From assembly GCF_018449545.1 (NCBI RefSeq), contig NZ_JAAVUR010000002.1, positions 1 through 64,000 of the forward strand: 64,000 nt of DNA. The letters run 5' to 3'. This stretch comes from Granulicella sp. dw_53. Lineage in GTDB: Bacteria > Acidobacteriota > Terriglobia > Terriglobales > Acidobacteriaceae. Below the pieces are notes generated by a model. It did no database searches, was not told where the DNA came from, and saw only the letters and a list, made by a program, of their open reading frames with translations. The position numbers and the translations under genes were made by a program. This document shows positions 33,924-43,300 of this stretch, in pieces. Each line of letters starts with the position of its first letter. Within the stretch, counting starts at the first letter, position 1.

Positions 33924-34886
33924 ATGTCGAGAAAATTTATAGCGGCGTTCGTGTTTTTAATGATTGGTTCGGTTGGATTTGCAGCGTGGAGGTCTACGCC
34001 GGAGCGCAGTGCTTCGTTTATTCCAAGTACGCCGCAGCTTGCTGTGGGAGAGCATAACGCTGAGCTTCATGGGTTGAAGTTTCATTATTATGTGGCTGGG
34101 CATGGTCCGCTGCTGGTAGTGCAGGCGCCGGGGTGGGGGATTGGGTCGCCGTATTTGCAGAATGGTCTTGCGCCGCTGGAGAAGCGGTTTACGCTGCTGT
34201 TTTACGATCCGCGGGGGAGCGGGGAGTCGAGCCGTCCCGCGGAGCAGACGCAGATGAGCACCTCCGACATGGCGGACGATCTGGAGCAATTGCGGGTGTA
34301 CTGGGGGCTGAATTCACTGGATCTGATCGGGCACTCGCAGGGCGGATCGATCGCGGTGGAGTATGCGGCGCGTTATCCGACGCGGGTGCGGAAGCTGGCG
34401 TTGGTAGAGAGCTCTCTGGCGGGGTTCGATTCTTCGGCTGCGTTCAAGAAGTTTCTGGATGCGCGGCGGGACGATCCCCGGTACAAGAGTTCGGTGGCGC
34501 GGCTGAAGGATAGCTTCCAGACGGATGAGGAGTTCAAGCGGTACTTCGAGGATGTGCTGCCGTTTTATTTGTACAATCCCGCGAAGAGCATGCCGAAGCT
34601 GCAGAAGACGATTACGAATACGCCTTCGGTGTGGGCGTACTTCGGTCTGCGTAACTCGAATAGTTTGCACCCGATCAAGCAGGAGGATGAGCTGTCGAAG
34701 GTGCAGGCGACGACGGTGATTCTGACGGGAAGTGCCGATCCTTTCTCTCCGGCGGTGGTTTCGGAGCGGCTGCATGCGGGGATTCCGCAGTCGGAGATGG
34801 TGGTGCTGGAGAATTCGGGGCAGTTTCCGTGGGTGGAGCAGCCGGCGCGATTCTTCGACAGCATCGCTCATTTTTTCGAGGAGTAG
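33924..34886 (+). CDS. Alpha/beta hydrolase, proline-iminopeptidase-like, with Gln replacing the catalytic His
   Basis: 320 residues with an N-terminal signal or anchor (KFIAAFVFLMIGSVGFAAW). The fold landmarks are LLFYDPRGSGES, the nucleophile elbow LDLIGHSQGGSIAVEY (Ser138) and the acid TGSADPFSP (Asp272). The expected catalytic His motif, normally SGHFPWVEQP in this family, reads NSGQFPWVEQP with Gln300 (codon CAG). A single base change from CAC/CAT explains it. The protein may be inactive, use another His, or the base may be a sequencing error. Predicted periplasmic; otherwise stands alone. Confidence 0.88.
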   Translation: MSRKFIAAFVFLMIGSVGFAAWRSTPERSASFIPSTPQLAVGEHNAELHGLKFHYYVAGHGPLLVVQAPGWGIGSPYLQNGLAPLEKRFTLLFYDPRGSGESSRPAEQTQMSTSDMADDLEQLRVYWGLNSLDLIGHSQGGSIAVEYAARYPTRVRKLALVESSLAGFDSSAAFKKFLDARRDDPRYKSSVARLKDSFQTDEEFKRYFEDVLPFYLYNPAKSMPKLQKTITNTPSVWAYFGLRNSNSLHPIKQEDELSKVQATTVILTGSADPFSPAVVSERLHAGIPQSEMVVLENSGQFPWVEQPARFFDSIAHFFEE

Positions 34887-35061
34887 GGAGAATCGCTGGG
34901 GCCGAGGAATCACTTGGGGCCTGGAACTCATCGAATTCAATGTAAATGGAGCGCCCTATGGCCGCCGGTGAGGTAGGTCGATTTGGTCCGGCCCCCAAAG
35001 ACCCATAAGGCTCGATCCGATTATGTGGCGTTTGTTGGCGGGGCGCTCCCTGAGGTGATGT

Positions 35062-35382
35062 ATGCGGCAGGAGAGTTATACGTGTGATGTGTGCGGCGGA
35101 ATCAAGGGTGCAGGGAACCGCTGGCTGATGGGCTGGGTGGTTCGAGGCGGATTTGCGCTGGTGGACTGGGGTTTTGCGGCGGATGGCGTGGAGCGGGTGT
35201 ATCACTTCTGCTCGGAGGCGTGTGCGCTGGCGGAGCAGAGTCATCATCTGCGGCGAGACCGTAGGCTCGAAGAGGTCCGCCAGTCTGAGGTCATGCAACC
35301 GCGGGTAAGGTCGGCGGAGGGTAAGCCGCCGGCGGTGGCGGAGATTCGGATGATGCCGGTGGGAACGTTTCGTTCGATTTAA
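35062..35382 (+). CDS. Small protein with CxxC...CxxxC zinc-binding motif
   Basis: 106 residues. CDVCG at 8-12 and HFCSEACALA near residues 49-57 form a treble-clef-like zinc site, with the central hydrophobic stretch WLMGWVVRGGFALVDWGFA between. The C-terminal half is charged and likely flexible. GAGGTG precedes the ATG. Function unknown; it converges with the VWFA gene with 16 bp between stops. Confidence 0.7.
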   Translation: MRQESYTCDVCGGIKGAGNRWLMGWVVRGGFALVDWGFAADGVERVYHFCSEACALAEQSHHLRRDRRLEEVRQSEVMQPRVRSAEGKPPAVAEIRMMPVGTFRSI

Positions 35383-35398
35383 ACGCCGCCTGACCGGG

Positions 35399-36421
35399 TC
35401 AGGGCTGGTTGAGTAGGCGATATCCTACGCGCGTGCGCAGGTGGTATTTTTGCAGATTTTTTCCGGCCAGCTTTACGTTGATCGCACGCCATCCGCGGTT
35501 GGGGTTTGGTTGGGGGTAGTAGCTCAGCGTGTAGAGGTGGGCGAGGTCGTCGCGGATGGAGGCGAAGGCCTGTTTTTGATCGCGCCAGTTGCGGGAGAAG
35601 TAGGCTTTGCCGCCGGTGGCTTTGCTGACGCGCTCGAAGACGGCGGAGGAGATGGGCTCTTTCTGCGCCTCCTGGGTGCTGATCATGTAGATGATGGTGC
35701 CGGTGGATTGGGCCAGTTCGGCTACGTCTTCGGGAGGGACGAGGCTGGCGTTGTCGGGGCCGTTGGAGAAGACGACGATGGCCTTGCGGCCGGTGAGATG
35801 GGCGGCGTCTTTTACGGTGAGCAGGAGGCAGTTGTAGAGGGCTTCGTCGTCTCCGGCTACGGTGCTGCGAACGCTGCGGAGGATCTTGGAGCGGTCGGAG
35901 GTGAGGGTGGCGACGCGGGAGAGATTTCGGCTATAGGAGTAGAGGGCGACCTGGTTGACGCCTTCGAGGGAGCGGACGAAGTCGGCGATGGCGTCCTGGG
36001 CGAAGACGAACTCTTTGTACATGTAGTTGCTGGTATCGAAGAGGATGAAGACGTTGGCACCGGCGTATTGCGAGGTGGGGATTCTGACCGGATCGGAGGA
36101 GGCGGAGTCCGGTTTGCCGGGGTCGGCGGGTACGGAGTTGTCAGAGGTGGACTCGGACATGATGAGGCGGCGGGTGGGTTCGCTGCCTTCGTCGAAGGTG
36201 GAGATCTTCTCGGAGATGTTGTCTTCGGTGACGACGAAGTCCTCGGGACGGAGGCCGCTTACGTAGTTTCCGTTGCGGTCGGTGACGGCTACGTTGACTT
36301 GTACCAGGACGACGTTGACGTGGATGCGGGACGCGTCTTCCTGGGCCGATGCTGCGGTTCCACCTGAGGAGATAGGGAGCGAAATCAAACATAGAAGCAA
36401 GAGGTGATATTGCTTTGCCAT
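35399..36421 (-). CDS. VWFA-related acidobacterial-domain secreted protein
   Basis: 340 residues from ATG 36421, preceded by AAGGAGGATC, a near-perfect ribosome-binding site. Signal peptide MAKQYHLLLLCLISLPISSGGTAASA. Residues ~30-75 contain the family pattern VNVVLVQVNVAVTDRNGNYVSGLRPEDFVV (in part). The von Willebrand A domain follows with a MIDAS-like NVFILFDTSNYMYKEF and IVVFSNGPDN. The C-terminus ends in HLYTLSYYPQPNPNRGWRAI and RTRVGYRL, typical of the 'VWFA-related acidobacterial domain' family. Probably a surface or periplasmic adhesion or scaffold protein. It follows a 1044-aa gene with a 23-bp gap. Confidence 0.92.
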   Translation of the reverse strand: MAKQYHLLLLCLISLPISSGGTAASAQEDASRIHVNVVLVQVNVAVTDRNGNYVSGLRPEDFVVTEDNISEKISTFDEGSEPTRRLIMSESTSDNSVPADPGKPDSASSDPVRIPTSQYAGANVFILFDTSNYMYKEFVFAQDAIADFVRSLEGVNQVALYSYSRNLSRVATLTSDRSKILRSVRSTVAGDDEALYNCLLLTVKDAAHLTGRKAIVVFSNGPDNASLVPPEDVAELAQSTGTIIYMISTQEAQKEPISSAVFERVSKATGGKAYFSRNWRDQKQAFASIRDDLAHLYTLSYYPQPNPNRGWRAINVKLAGKNLQKYHLRTRVGYRLLNQP

Positions 36422-36444
36422 GATCCTCCTTAGCGCACGTCTGG

Positions 36445-39400
36445 TTATTTTTCCGGCCGCTCTGCCGCCGGGGGTTCGGTTCGAGAGATTGTCGTATTCG
36501 AGAGAGGAAGCGCGGCGACCTTGCCCTGGCGAAGCTCCTGTCCGGTCTCCTGCATGGCGCGGAGCATGGCTGGCCAGTCCTCCAGTTCGGTGGCGAAGAT
36601 CTTGGCGGTCATGCGGAGGGTGAGCTCGGGCACGAGGCGGTTGAGCATGACGGGTGGATAGCCGAGCTCGTCGGCGAGGCGGGCCCAGTAGAGGTTTCCG
36701 GACTCCCACGATTCGCCGAAGAGGCGGCTGGAGTAGCCGCCGAAGAAGGGGACGGGTTCCATGTTGAGCAGCTCGCGGGCGTTGGTTCGGGCGAGGGTTG
36801 GATGGGGGACGCCGAAGTCCCGGGAGAGGCGATTCCAGCCGACCTCGGCGGGGTAGCGTTGGGAGAGGGTGTCCAACTCCAGGCCGGGCTTTCCGAGGGA
36901 GGCGTTTTCGGTAGGGAACCGCTGGCGAAACTCTACGGCGAGGTAGAAGGTCTCGGCGGGCATCATGCGGGGGAGCATAACGGCTGGCGCTTCTCCGCGC
37001 TGGAGGGATTGCGAGATGCGGTCCAGGCGTTGGGGGGCCATGCGGTCGGAGAGGATGTCGATTACTTTCTCACGCAGCGGCGGGTCTTTGACGGCTGCGA
37101 TCAAGAGTTCTTCGCCGCCCTTTTGGTAGAGGGCCACGGCACGTAGCTCGTTGGGGCTTACTGTCCACCATCGGGGGAGGGTGGCGCTGACCAATAAGGC
37201 GGGGGCGAGCTCTTTCCAGATGAGAGCCTGTACGTTTTCTGGGGCGATGAAGTCCTGCTCGGTCATGGCCAAGGCGTAGGAGAGGTCTGCCAGAGAGCCC
37301 ATGAGGTAGGCGCCGCCTCCGGCTGGGGTTCCTACTCCCATCAGGACTGGAGCGCGCCAGGGGCGATCCGCGCCGATGATGGACATTCCGGAGAAGTCGT
37401 GGGAGCGGACGAAGAGAGGATTGTTGTGAAGCACCTGCGCGCCGGGTGGTTCGTAGTAGGCGTAGTTGAGGCCTACTAGGGTGTCCCTGAGGAAGGGGAT
37501 TAGCAGGCCGCGAGCGGAGTCCAACTGCGAACGCGAGGCGGATCCTTTGATCACCTTGGTGAGGTCGGTCTTGACCTGCAGCTCGGCATGGTGGCTGCTG
37601 TAGACCTTGGGGGCCCAGCTAATCTTCTCGCTCTTGGTGAAGATGGGGCGAGGCATCTCAAACTCGTGCAACTCCGCGGCGAGGGCGAGCAGCCTCTCGC
37701 TGGTGGCTCCGCCGGGCTTCATCTCCTTGAGCCCGTCGCTGAGGGCGAAGAGGGTGTCGAGGGTGGCGAGGCGCTGGTCGTTGAGGACGGAGCGTATCTT
37801 GACGGCCATCTCCTGATGAATGCGTTGTCCGTCTGGGGTGTCTTGCGGAGGGCTGGCGAGGAGGTCGACGATCTCGTCCTGAGAGCGGTTCGGCTTTCCG
37901 CTGGAGGCGAGAAGGATCTCTCCGAGAGAGGCGTGGACGGCGTCGAAGAGCTGCGTGGGGGATGAGATGCGGGCGAAGGGCTCCATCATCTTCTGCCAGG
38001 AGGCGTTGATCTGGGCGCTGGGGATTTCCCCTTGCCGGGCGAGGATCTGCCAGAGGCCTACGTTGGCCTGGAAGGTGCCGAGGGCGTTTCCGCGCAGGGC
38101 CAGGTTGGAGATCCCCTCCATCGAGGAGGCCAGGGTCAGGAAGCGGGAGATGGAGGCGTCATTCAGGTCGGGGAACTCGGAGAAGACGAGATACCAGTCT
38201 CCGAACTCGGAGAACTTATTGGCGAGCAGGCGGACTGTCTCGGCGGAGAGGCGATTTTCGGGGGAGCGTTCCTTATCGAGCTCGCTGAGAGTGAGATAGA
38301 TCCGGACCGGTCCGCTCTCGTTCTCTACGCGGGAGAGGGCGGTCATGCCTTCGAGGAGCTGCTCGGGTTGGTTCCAGGAGCGGGCGCGCTTGGCCCAGTC
38401 ATGAACGGTCTTGGAGTTGGACTTCTGCTGGAAGATGTCTTTCCAGACCTCCAGACCTCCGGGGACGCGAAGCTCGCCGTCGGGCTGCCACTCGAGGCGG
38501 GTGAAGAGGACGAGGAGGTCGGGGGCTTTGCGAAAGACTCCCCGGGTCGCGGTCAGATCGAGGTCGGGGTCGCGGAAGGCTTCATAGAGATGCTTCAGGC
38601 GCGGCCCCTCGGTGAGGTGCACCTGTTGCTTGCGATTGACGCGGGCCAGTACGTCGAAGTATGCGGCGAGCCAGCCGACGTCCTTGGCGAGCAGGTGGGT
38701 GACGAAGTCTCCCGGGGCGTCGGGGCTGGCGCCTACGAGGTCTTTCCAGGCGGCGTCGGTGGCGGGTGCTCCGGGAGTGATGACGCGGCCTGAGCGGATG
38801 CAGATCTGGCTTCCGTAGAAGTCGAGGGTGGGGGCGAAGGGAAGCAGTTTTCTGAGCCCCACGGAACGCTGCAGGGCGACCGAGGTCTCGGCGTCGTTCT
38901 TCGTCAAGGCCCAGTAGAGGCGGGCGATGGAAGGGTTGCTTAAGAGGATGTCCAGGAGATTGCCGAAGGTTCGCCTTTCGCCTGCGTTGAGGGAGACCCA
39001 ATCGCTCTCGCGATAGAGGGCCGGGACCTGGGTGGCGGGGTAGGGATAGGTGAAGGGGGTTCCTGACTGGAGGGCCTCTTCGAGCTCGGTGAGGGGGAAG
39101 CCGGAGTCGATGGTGAGGAACGCCCGCTCGGGGTTTGCTGTTTCGAGGAGGACGTTTTTCTGGCCGCAGCCTTGACGTAGGCGATAGCCGAGAATCTGCA
39201 CCAGGGTTCCGGCGTCGTCGCAACTGGCGACTCGGATTGTGTTGTTGGAGCCGGCGAGGATCTGGAGTTCGCGGGCCTGATGGACGTAGCGGTCCAGGAG
39301 GATGAGGTATTCGGTGGGGACGCCGCCGCGATAGCCCTGCATGTAGATGTTTCGAGCCAGCAGGGGAAGGACGTCTTCCGGCGAGACCTTCTGGCTGATG

Positions 39401-39579
39401 CTGGCGAGGCGCATGAAGGAGCGGAGCGGACCTGGGATGGTGACGGTCGCGATGGGGGGAGAGCTGGTGTCGGCTCTGGCCGTTGACTGCGCGGTCTGGG
39501 CCGCATCGAAAGGTACGCAAAGGCAAAGGAATAGGAGGACTTCCAGAAGAACAGCGAACGGACGAAGAAGACACTTCAT
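36445..39579 (-). CDS. Large exported protein of unknown function, upstream partner of VWFA protein
   Basis: 1044 residues from ATG 39579, preceded by TGAAGGAGTGTTC; the frame is open further upstream but without signal character. Signal peptide MKCLLRPFAVLLEVLLFLCLCVPFDAAQ. The body is largely alpha-helical in appearance, with regularly recurring Leu/Ala-rich segments (e.g. WKDLVGASPDAPGDFVTHLL, GISNLALRGNALGTFQANVG) and a Gly-rich insert MGVGTPAGGGAYLMGSLADL near residue 790. I do not recognise a domain. The four-base-scale spacing to the VWFA gene and matching export signals suggest the two products act together in the periplasm. It is one of the longest unknown genes in the window. Confidence 0.82.
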   Translation of the reverse strand: MKCLLRPFAVLLEVLLFLCLCVPFDAAQTAQSTARADTSSPPIATVTIPGPLRSFMRLASISQKVSPEDVLPLLARNIYMQGYRGGVPTEYLILLDRYVHQARELQILAGSNNTIRVASCDDAGTLVQILGYRLRQGCGQKNVLLETANPERAFLTIDSGFPLTELEEALQSGTPFTYPYPATQVPALYRESDWVSLNAGERRTFGNLLDILLSNPSIARLYWALTKNDAETSVALQRSVGLRKLLPFAPTLDFYGSQICIRSGRVITPGAPATDAAWKDLVGASPDAPGDFVTHLLAKDVGWLAAYFDVLARVNRKQQVHLTEGPRLKHLYEAFRDPDLDLTATRGVFRKAPDLLVLFTRLEWQPDGELRVPGGLEVWKDIFQQKSNSKTVHDWAKRARSWNQPEQLLEGMTALSRVENESGPVRIYLTLSELDKERSPENRLSAETVRLLANKFSEFGDWYLVFSEFPDLNDASISRFLTLASSMEGISNLALRGNALGTFQANVGLWQILARQGEIPSAQINASWQKMMEPFARISSPTQLFDAVHASLGEILLASSGKPNRSQDEIVDLLASPPQDTPDGQRIHQEMAVKIRSVLNDQRLATLDTLFALSDGLKEMKPGGATSERLLALAAELHEFEMPRPIFTKSEKISWAPKVYSSHHAELQVKTDLTKVIKGSASRSQLDSARGLLIPFLRDTLVGLNYAYYEPPGAQVLHNNPLFVRSHDFSGMSIIGADRPWRAPVLMGVGTPAGGGAYLMGSLADLSYALAMTEQDFIAPENVQALIWKELAPALLVSATLPRWWTVSPNELRAVALYQKGGEELLIAAVKDPPLREKVIDILSDRMAPQRLDRISQSLQRGEAPAVMLPRMMPAETFYLAVEFRQRFPTENASLGKPGLELDTLSQRYPAEVGWNRLSRDFGVPHPTLARTNARELLNMEPVPFFGGYSSRLFGESWESGNLYWARLADELGYPPVMLNRLVPELTLRMTAKIFATELEDWPAMLRAMQETGQELRQGKVAALPLSNTTISRTEPPAAERPEK

Positions 39580-39954
39580 CACAGAACACTCCTTCAAACC
39601 CTTCCTCCACCGCAGGAGCATCCCCGCGGTTGAAGCAGGTCGCATCCCAAGGTGAAGCCGTGGGATTTTCGTACCGCAAATCCAGCATGTCCGTGCTTTG
39701 GGCCCGGCTAGCCGTTCTATGTCAATCCTTAGCCTTCTCGGGACAAGATGCGTTGGGTCACGTAGTGCGCATTTCAGAGTTCCCTGGAGACCAGTCCCGC
39801 CCTGGTTAAAATCCCCCATCCACTCGGCCGGGAGCCAATACTCTACTCCCGCTTTGTGTGGAATTGCTAGATAAGAGTGAAGGAGGGCGAGAAAATTTTA
39901 GAGAGGTGGGTGTCGGGATGTCTTGCGGATTTGTTGTTGGGCTGCCAAGTCCTG

Positions 39955-41250
39955 CTAGTGGAGGAATTGGGTGGCGGCGTAGCGGAGGAGCGCGGCATCT
40001 CGGTTGCGGGCGGCTACGAGCTGGAGGCCGGCTCCTCCGGGGTGAGGGAGAGTGACGGCTGGAGCTCCGGCGAGGGAGATGGAGGTGGTGTAGCGGAGGA
40101 TGTTGCGGCGGGTTTGGGTGTGGTCTTCAGTGGCGCGGAGCTGGCGCATGGGGGCGCAGGGGAGAAGGAGGAGGTCGTGTTGGGTGAGGATTGTGTCCAT
40201 GGCTGCACGGAAGGAGGCGTGTCGCTGACGGAGGGCAGCGATGGCTTCGGGGGTGAAGGTTTCGCCCCAGGTGAGGCGCTCGGCGATGCTGGGCTCGAAG
40301 ACGGCGAAGTTCGGGGAGCCGAAGGCGGATAGCTTCTGGCGTTGGATGGCGGCGGCTTCGTGGGCCTGGATGGGGGCGAAGATGTCCATGGCTTCGGACC
40401 AGAAGGCGGTGTCGATCTCGTGGAGTGTGGCTCCGGAGCGACGCAGGGTCTCTTGCTGGGTGGCGTAGGCGGCGAGGACCTCGGGTTCGCAGTCGTGGAG
40501 GAAGGATTGAGGGACTGTGGCGATGGTGGGGTTGGTGATGGGCGCGTCGGGAGGAGCGAGGTGGAAGATGGCCTCGGCGAGGATGGGTCCGTCGCGGAGA
40601 TCGCGGAAGAGGAGACCGAGGGTGTCGAAGGAGGGAGCGAGATGGACGGCTCCGCGCCAGTCTCCGATGCCGATGGAGGCCCGGTATCCGGCGAGGCCGC
40701 AGAGGGCTGCCGGGACACGGATGGAGCCTCCGGTGTCGGTGCCGATGGCGGCTAAGGCGGAGCCTTCCTGAACGCTGGCTACCGCTCCGCTGGAGGAGCC
40801 TCCGGTGAGGAGGTCTGGATCCGCGGGTTGGAGGCAGTCGCCGAAGTCGGCGTTCTGACCGGTGATTCCGTAGGCGAGCTGGTGCATGTGGGTCTTGCCG
40901 GTGATGATTGCTCCGGCTTGCTTGAGCTGCGATGCGAGCCAGGAGTCTTCGAGGGCGGGAGTGTTGTGGTCGGCGTAGAAGCGGGAGCCGCAGGAGGTGG
41001 TGTAGCCGCGGAGGTCGAAGCAGTCTTTGAGGGAGATCGGGATGCCGTAGAGCGGCGGGCGGAGGTTGGAGGTCGTTCGGGTTGCAGCTTTCGCTTCTGT
41101 TGTTACTCGTGCAGAGTCCTGGGTGAGGTAGACGTTTTGGCTGGCGTTGGTGTTGGAGCGGGTGAGGGCTTCGGCTGCGACTCGTTCGGGGGTGATGTCG
41201 CCTGAGGCCAGACGTTGTTGGAGCAGGCTCAGAGGCGAGGGGTTTTGCAT
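39955..41250 (-). CDS. Amidase-signature hydrolase (GatA/AtzF-like)
   Basis: 431 residues with the amidase-signature triad: Lys in PLYGIPISLKDCFD, cis-Ser in LLTGGSSSGAVASV and the nucleophile Ser in IGTDTGGSIRVPAALCGLAGYR (in part). Hydrolyses an amide of unknown substrate in the cytoplasm. It starts 4 bp after the RidA-family gene, so the two are an operon; a RidA protein removing reactive enamines next to an amidase suggests degradation of a nitrogenous compound. No gatB or gatC is adjacent, arguing against the tRNA amidotransferase role. Confidence 0.92.
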   Translation of the reverse strand: MQNPSPLSLLQQRLASGDITPERVAAEALTRSNTNASQNVYLTQDSARVTTEAKAATRTTSNLRPPLYGIPISLKDCFDLRGYTTSCGSRFYADHNTPALEDSWLASQLKQAGAIITGKTHMHQLAYGITGQNADFGDCLQPADPDLLTGGSSSGAVASVQEGSALAAIGTDTGGSIRVPAALCGLAGYRASIGIGDWRGAVHLAPSFDTLGLLFRDLRDGPILAEAIFHLAPPDAPITNPTIATVPQSFLHDCEPEVLAAYATQQETLRRSGATLHEIDTAFWSEAMDIFAPIQAHEAAAIQRQKLSAFGSPNFAVFEPSIAERLTWGETFTPEAIAALRQRHASFRAAMDTILTQHDLLLLPCAPMRQLRATEDHTQTRRNILRYTTSISLAGAPAVTLPHPGGAGLQLVAARNRDAALLRYAATQFLH

Positions 41251-41254
41251 CGGC

Positions 41255-41734
41255 TCATTTTATGTCTTGTATGGCTTCATTTTTTAGCAGTACGGTCATT
41301 TGCAGTTCGACGAGGGCGTTGCGGGGCAGGGCGTTGACTCCGACGGCGGCGCGGACGTGGCGGCCAGCGTCTCCGAAGATCTCGACGAGGAGGTCGGAGG
41401 CTCCGTTGATGACTTTGGGGGAGTCGGGGAAGCCGGCGATGCAGTTGACGTAGCCGTTGACGGAGAGGATGGAGTCGACATTTTCGAGGGTGCCGGCTTC
41501 GCGCTGGATGACGGCGAGCTGGGTGAGGGCGCAGGCGCGGGCGGCTGTGTAGCCTTCTTCGATAGTTTGATCAATGCCTACGGTTCCGGTGATGACTCCG
41601 TCGGTGTTGGTGGAGACGACGCCGGAGAGATAGAGCATGGAGCCGATACGTTTGGCGGAGAGGTAGTTCCCTCCGGCGGTGGGAGGCGGGGGAAGAATTA
41701 CTCCGGCTGCGGTGAGCCGTTCGGCGATGGACAT
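41255..41734 (-). CDS. RidA/YjgF-family protein
   Basis: 159 residues from ATG 41734. Shows the RidA trimer-fold motifs GNYLSAKRIGSMLYLSGVVS, GYTAARACALTQLAVIQREAG and VNGYVNCIAGFPDSPKVIN, and ends RAAVGVNALPRNALVELQMTVLL. It belongs to the longer group in which the catalytic Arg is RAAVGV. It would hydrolyse enamine/imine intermediates or act on the substrate of the following amidase. Only the last part of a long open frame is this gene; the rest is a shadow of the plus-strand genes. Confidence 0.9.
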   Translation of the reverse strand: MSIAERLTAAGVILPPPPTAGGNYLSAKRIGSMLYLSGVVSTNTDGVITGTVGIDQTIEEGYTAARACALTQLAVIQREAGTLENVDSILSVNGYVNCIAGFPDSPKVINGASDLLVEIFGDAGRHVRAAVGVNALPRNALVELQMTVLLKNEAIQDIK

Positions 41735-41830
41735 GATGGGAAGAGGCTTTCTTATGGTTGAACTTATTTTGATCGTAGCGCGATGAGTAGGATTTCGCAT
41801 ATCGCCGAGTGTGAAGATATCGTTAGGATT

Positions 41831-42739
41831 ATGCGTATGAAGCGAGCCAAACTGATTGGTGTGGTTGCACTTGGTGCGGTACTGGGATGCGGGTTGTTCT
41901 CGGTTTCGCGTGTGTCGAAGGTTGCGGCCGCGGAGGGTGGCTCTCTGCTGCATGCAACGCGAGAGAGCCGTACCGACCTGGAGGTGAGCTGGCCAGCGTC
42001 GAGCGGTTCGGCTGCCGTGCATGGATTTGTAACTTATAAAGATCTTTTGGGGCTGCCGCAGGTTACGGCGACGAAGGATGAGAACGTCACGGTGTTGTGG
42101 CATACGACCGGCGTGAAGGTGACCGGCGTCGCGGTGGAGGATTTGGAGCGCAGGCTGAAGGTTCCAGCAGGTGAAGACCTGCTGATGGCGCGATGCACGG
42201 ATGGGTACGTGGGGATGCTGCCGGCGGCTTATGTGGCGGCGCATCGGCCGATCCTGGTGTTGGCGATCGACGGCGTGCCTTTGGGGGAGTGGGCGCGGAA
42301 GGCGGGAAAGATGGATCTGGGACCGTACATGATCAGCTATGCGGATTTTGTGCCGACTGGGCAGGTTCTTGCGCACAAGGAGAATGCGCAGATTCCGTTC
42401 GGGGTGGTGGAGCTGGAGTTCAAGAGGAGTCAGGCTGTGTTTGGGCCGATTACTCCTGCGGCTAAGTTTGGAGAGGGCTCGCCGGAGCGCGCCGGGTTCG
42501 CGATTGCGAAGCAGAACTGCATGCGCTGCCATAACGCGGGGCCGTATGGAGGCATCAAGGCGGGTTGGTCGTGGGAGACGCTGACGCTGGTGGCGAAGAC
42601 GGATGGCGCGACCTTCACAAAGTATGTCCACGATCCGGTGAGCGTGAATGCGAAGGCGCAGATGCCGGGCAACCCGAAGTATGACGATGAGACTGTGGCC
42701 GCGCTGCGGGCTTACTTTGCCAGTCTGGCGAAGGAGTAG
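41831..42739 (+). CDS. Exported c-type cytochrome
   Basis: 302 residues from ATG 41831 (ATG 41837, two codons later, is equally possible; the frame opens at 41783). Signal peptide MKRAKLIGVVALGAVLGCGLFS. The N-terminal ~190 residues resemble an oxidoreductase molybdopterin-like small domain (LWHTTGVKVTGVAVEDLERRL, HRPILVLAIDGVPL), and a single heme site CMRCH lies near residue 227 in AKQNCMRCHNAG, with a distal Met in KAQMPGNPKY. It is a periplasmic mono-heme electron carrier, coupled by a 6-bp gap to a DUF2165 membrane protein. Confidence 0.82.
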   Translation: MRMKRAKLIGVVALGAVLGCGLFSVSRVSKVAAAEGGSLLHATRESRTDLEVSWPASSGSAAVHGFVTYKDLLGLPQVTATKDENVTVLWHTTGVKVTGVAVEDLERRLKVPAGEDLLMARCTDGYVGMLPAAYVAAHRPILVLAIDGVPLGEWARKAGKMDLGPYMISYADFVPTGQVLAHKENAQIPFGVVELEFKRSQAVFGPITPAAKFGEGSPERAGFAIAKQNCMRCHNAGPYGGIKAGWSWETLTLVAKTDGATFTKYVHDPVSVNAKAQMPGNPKYDDETVAALRAYFASLAKE

Positions 42740-42745
42740 AGCGGC

Positions 42746-43243
42746 ATGATGACTCGGGTTTCGAAGTGCTTGCTGCTGCTGGCGGTGGGTTTCTACTCTC
42801 TCCTGGTGGTGTTCAACAATACTACGGACTACGGCTCGAACTACCAGTTTGTGCACCATGTGCTGATGATGGACTCGACGTTTCCGGGGAACTCGGGGAT
42901 GTGGAGAGCGATCAACTCGACGTGGGTGCATCATGCGTTCTACGACTCGATTATTGCGTGGGAGATTTTGACGACGGTGCTTGCGGTGTGGGGCGCGGCG
43001 CGGCTGGCGGTGAAGCTGCGTGCTCCGGCGGCGGAGTTCAATGTGGCGAAGCGGATGGGGATCGCGGCGCTGACGCTGAGTCTGCTGATGTGGCTGGGAG
43101 CGTTTTTGAGCGTGGGGGCGGAGTGGTTCCTGATGTGGCAGTCGAAGATGTGGAACGGGCAGGAGGCTGCTGGGCGGATGTTCGACGTGGTGGGGGTGGT
43201 GCTGATCTATCTCGCCATGGCGGACCGCGAGGAGCAGGCCTGA
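42746..43243 (+). CDS. DUF2165 inner-membrane protein
   Basis: 165 residues with four hydrophobic helices and the family pattern FYSLLVVFNNTTDYGSNYQFV, HHVLMMDSTFP, HHAFYDSIIAWEILTTVL and SVGAEWFLMWQS. DUF2165 proteins are small integral membrane proteins of unknown function, often in respiratory contexts. Follows the cytochrome gene after 6 bp, so they form one operon. Confidence 0.88.
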   Translation: MMTRVSKCLLLLAVGFYSLLVVFNNTTDYGSNYQFVHHVLMMDSTFPGNSGMWRAINSTWVHHAFYDSIIAWEILTTVLAVWGAARLAVKLRAPAAEFNVAKRMGIAALTLSLLMWLGAFLSVGAEWFLMWQSKMWNGQEAAGRMFDVVGVVLIYLAMADREEQA

Positions 43244-43300
43244 GAGTGGTCTGACCGAGAGCCTTGCCTGTGGTTGGGTGGTTCGCGTAGCATCCTGCGC

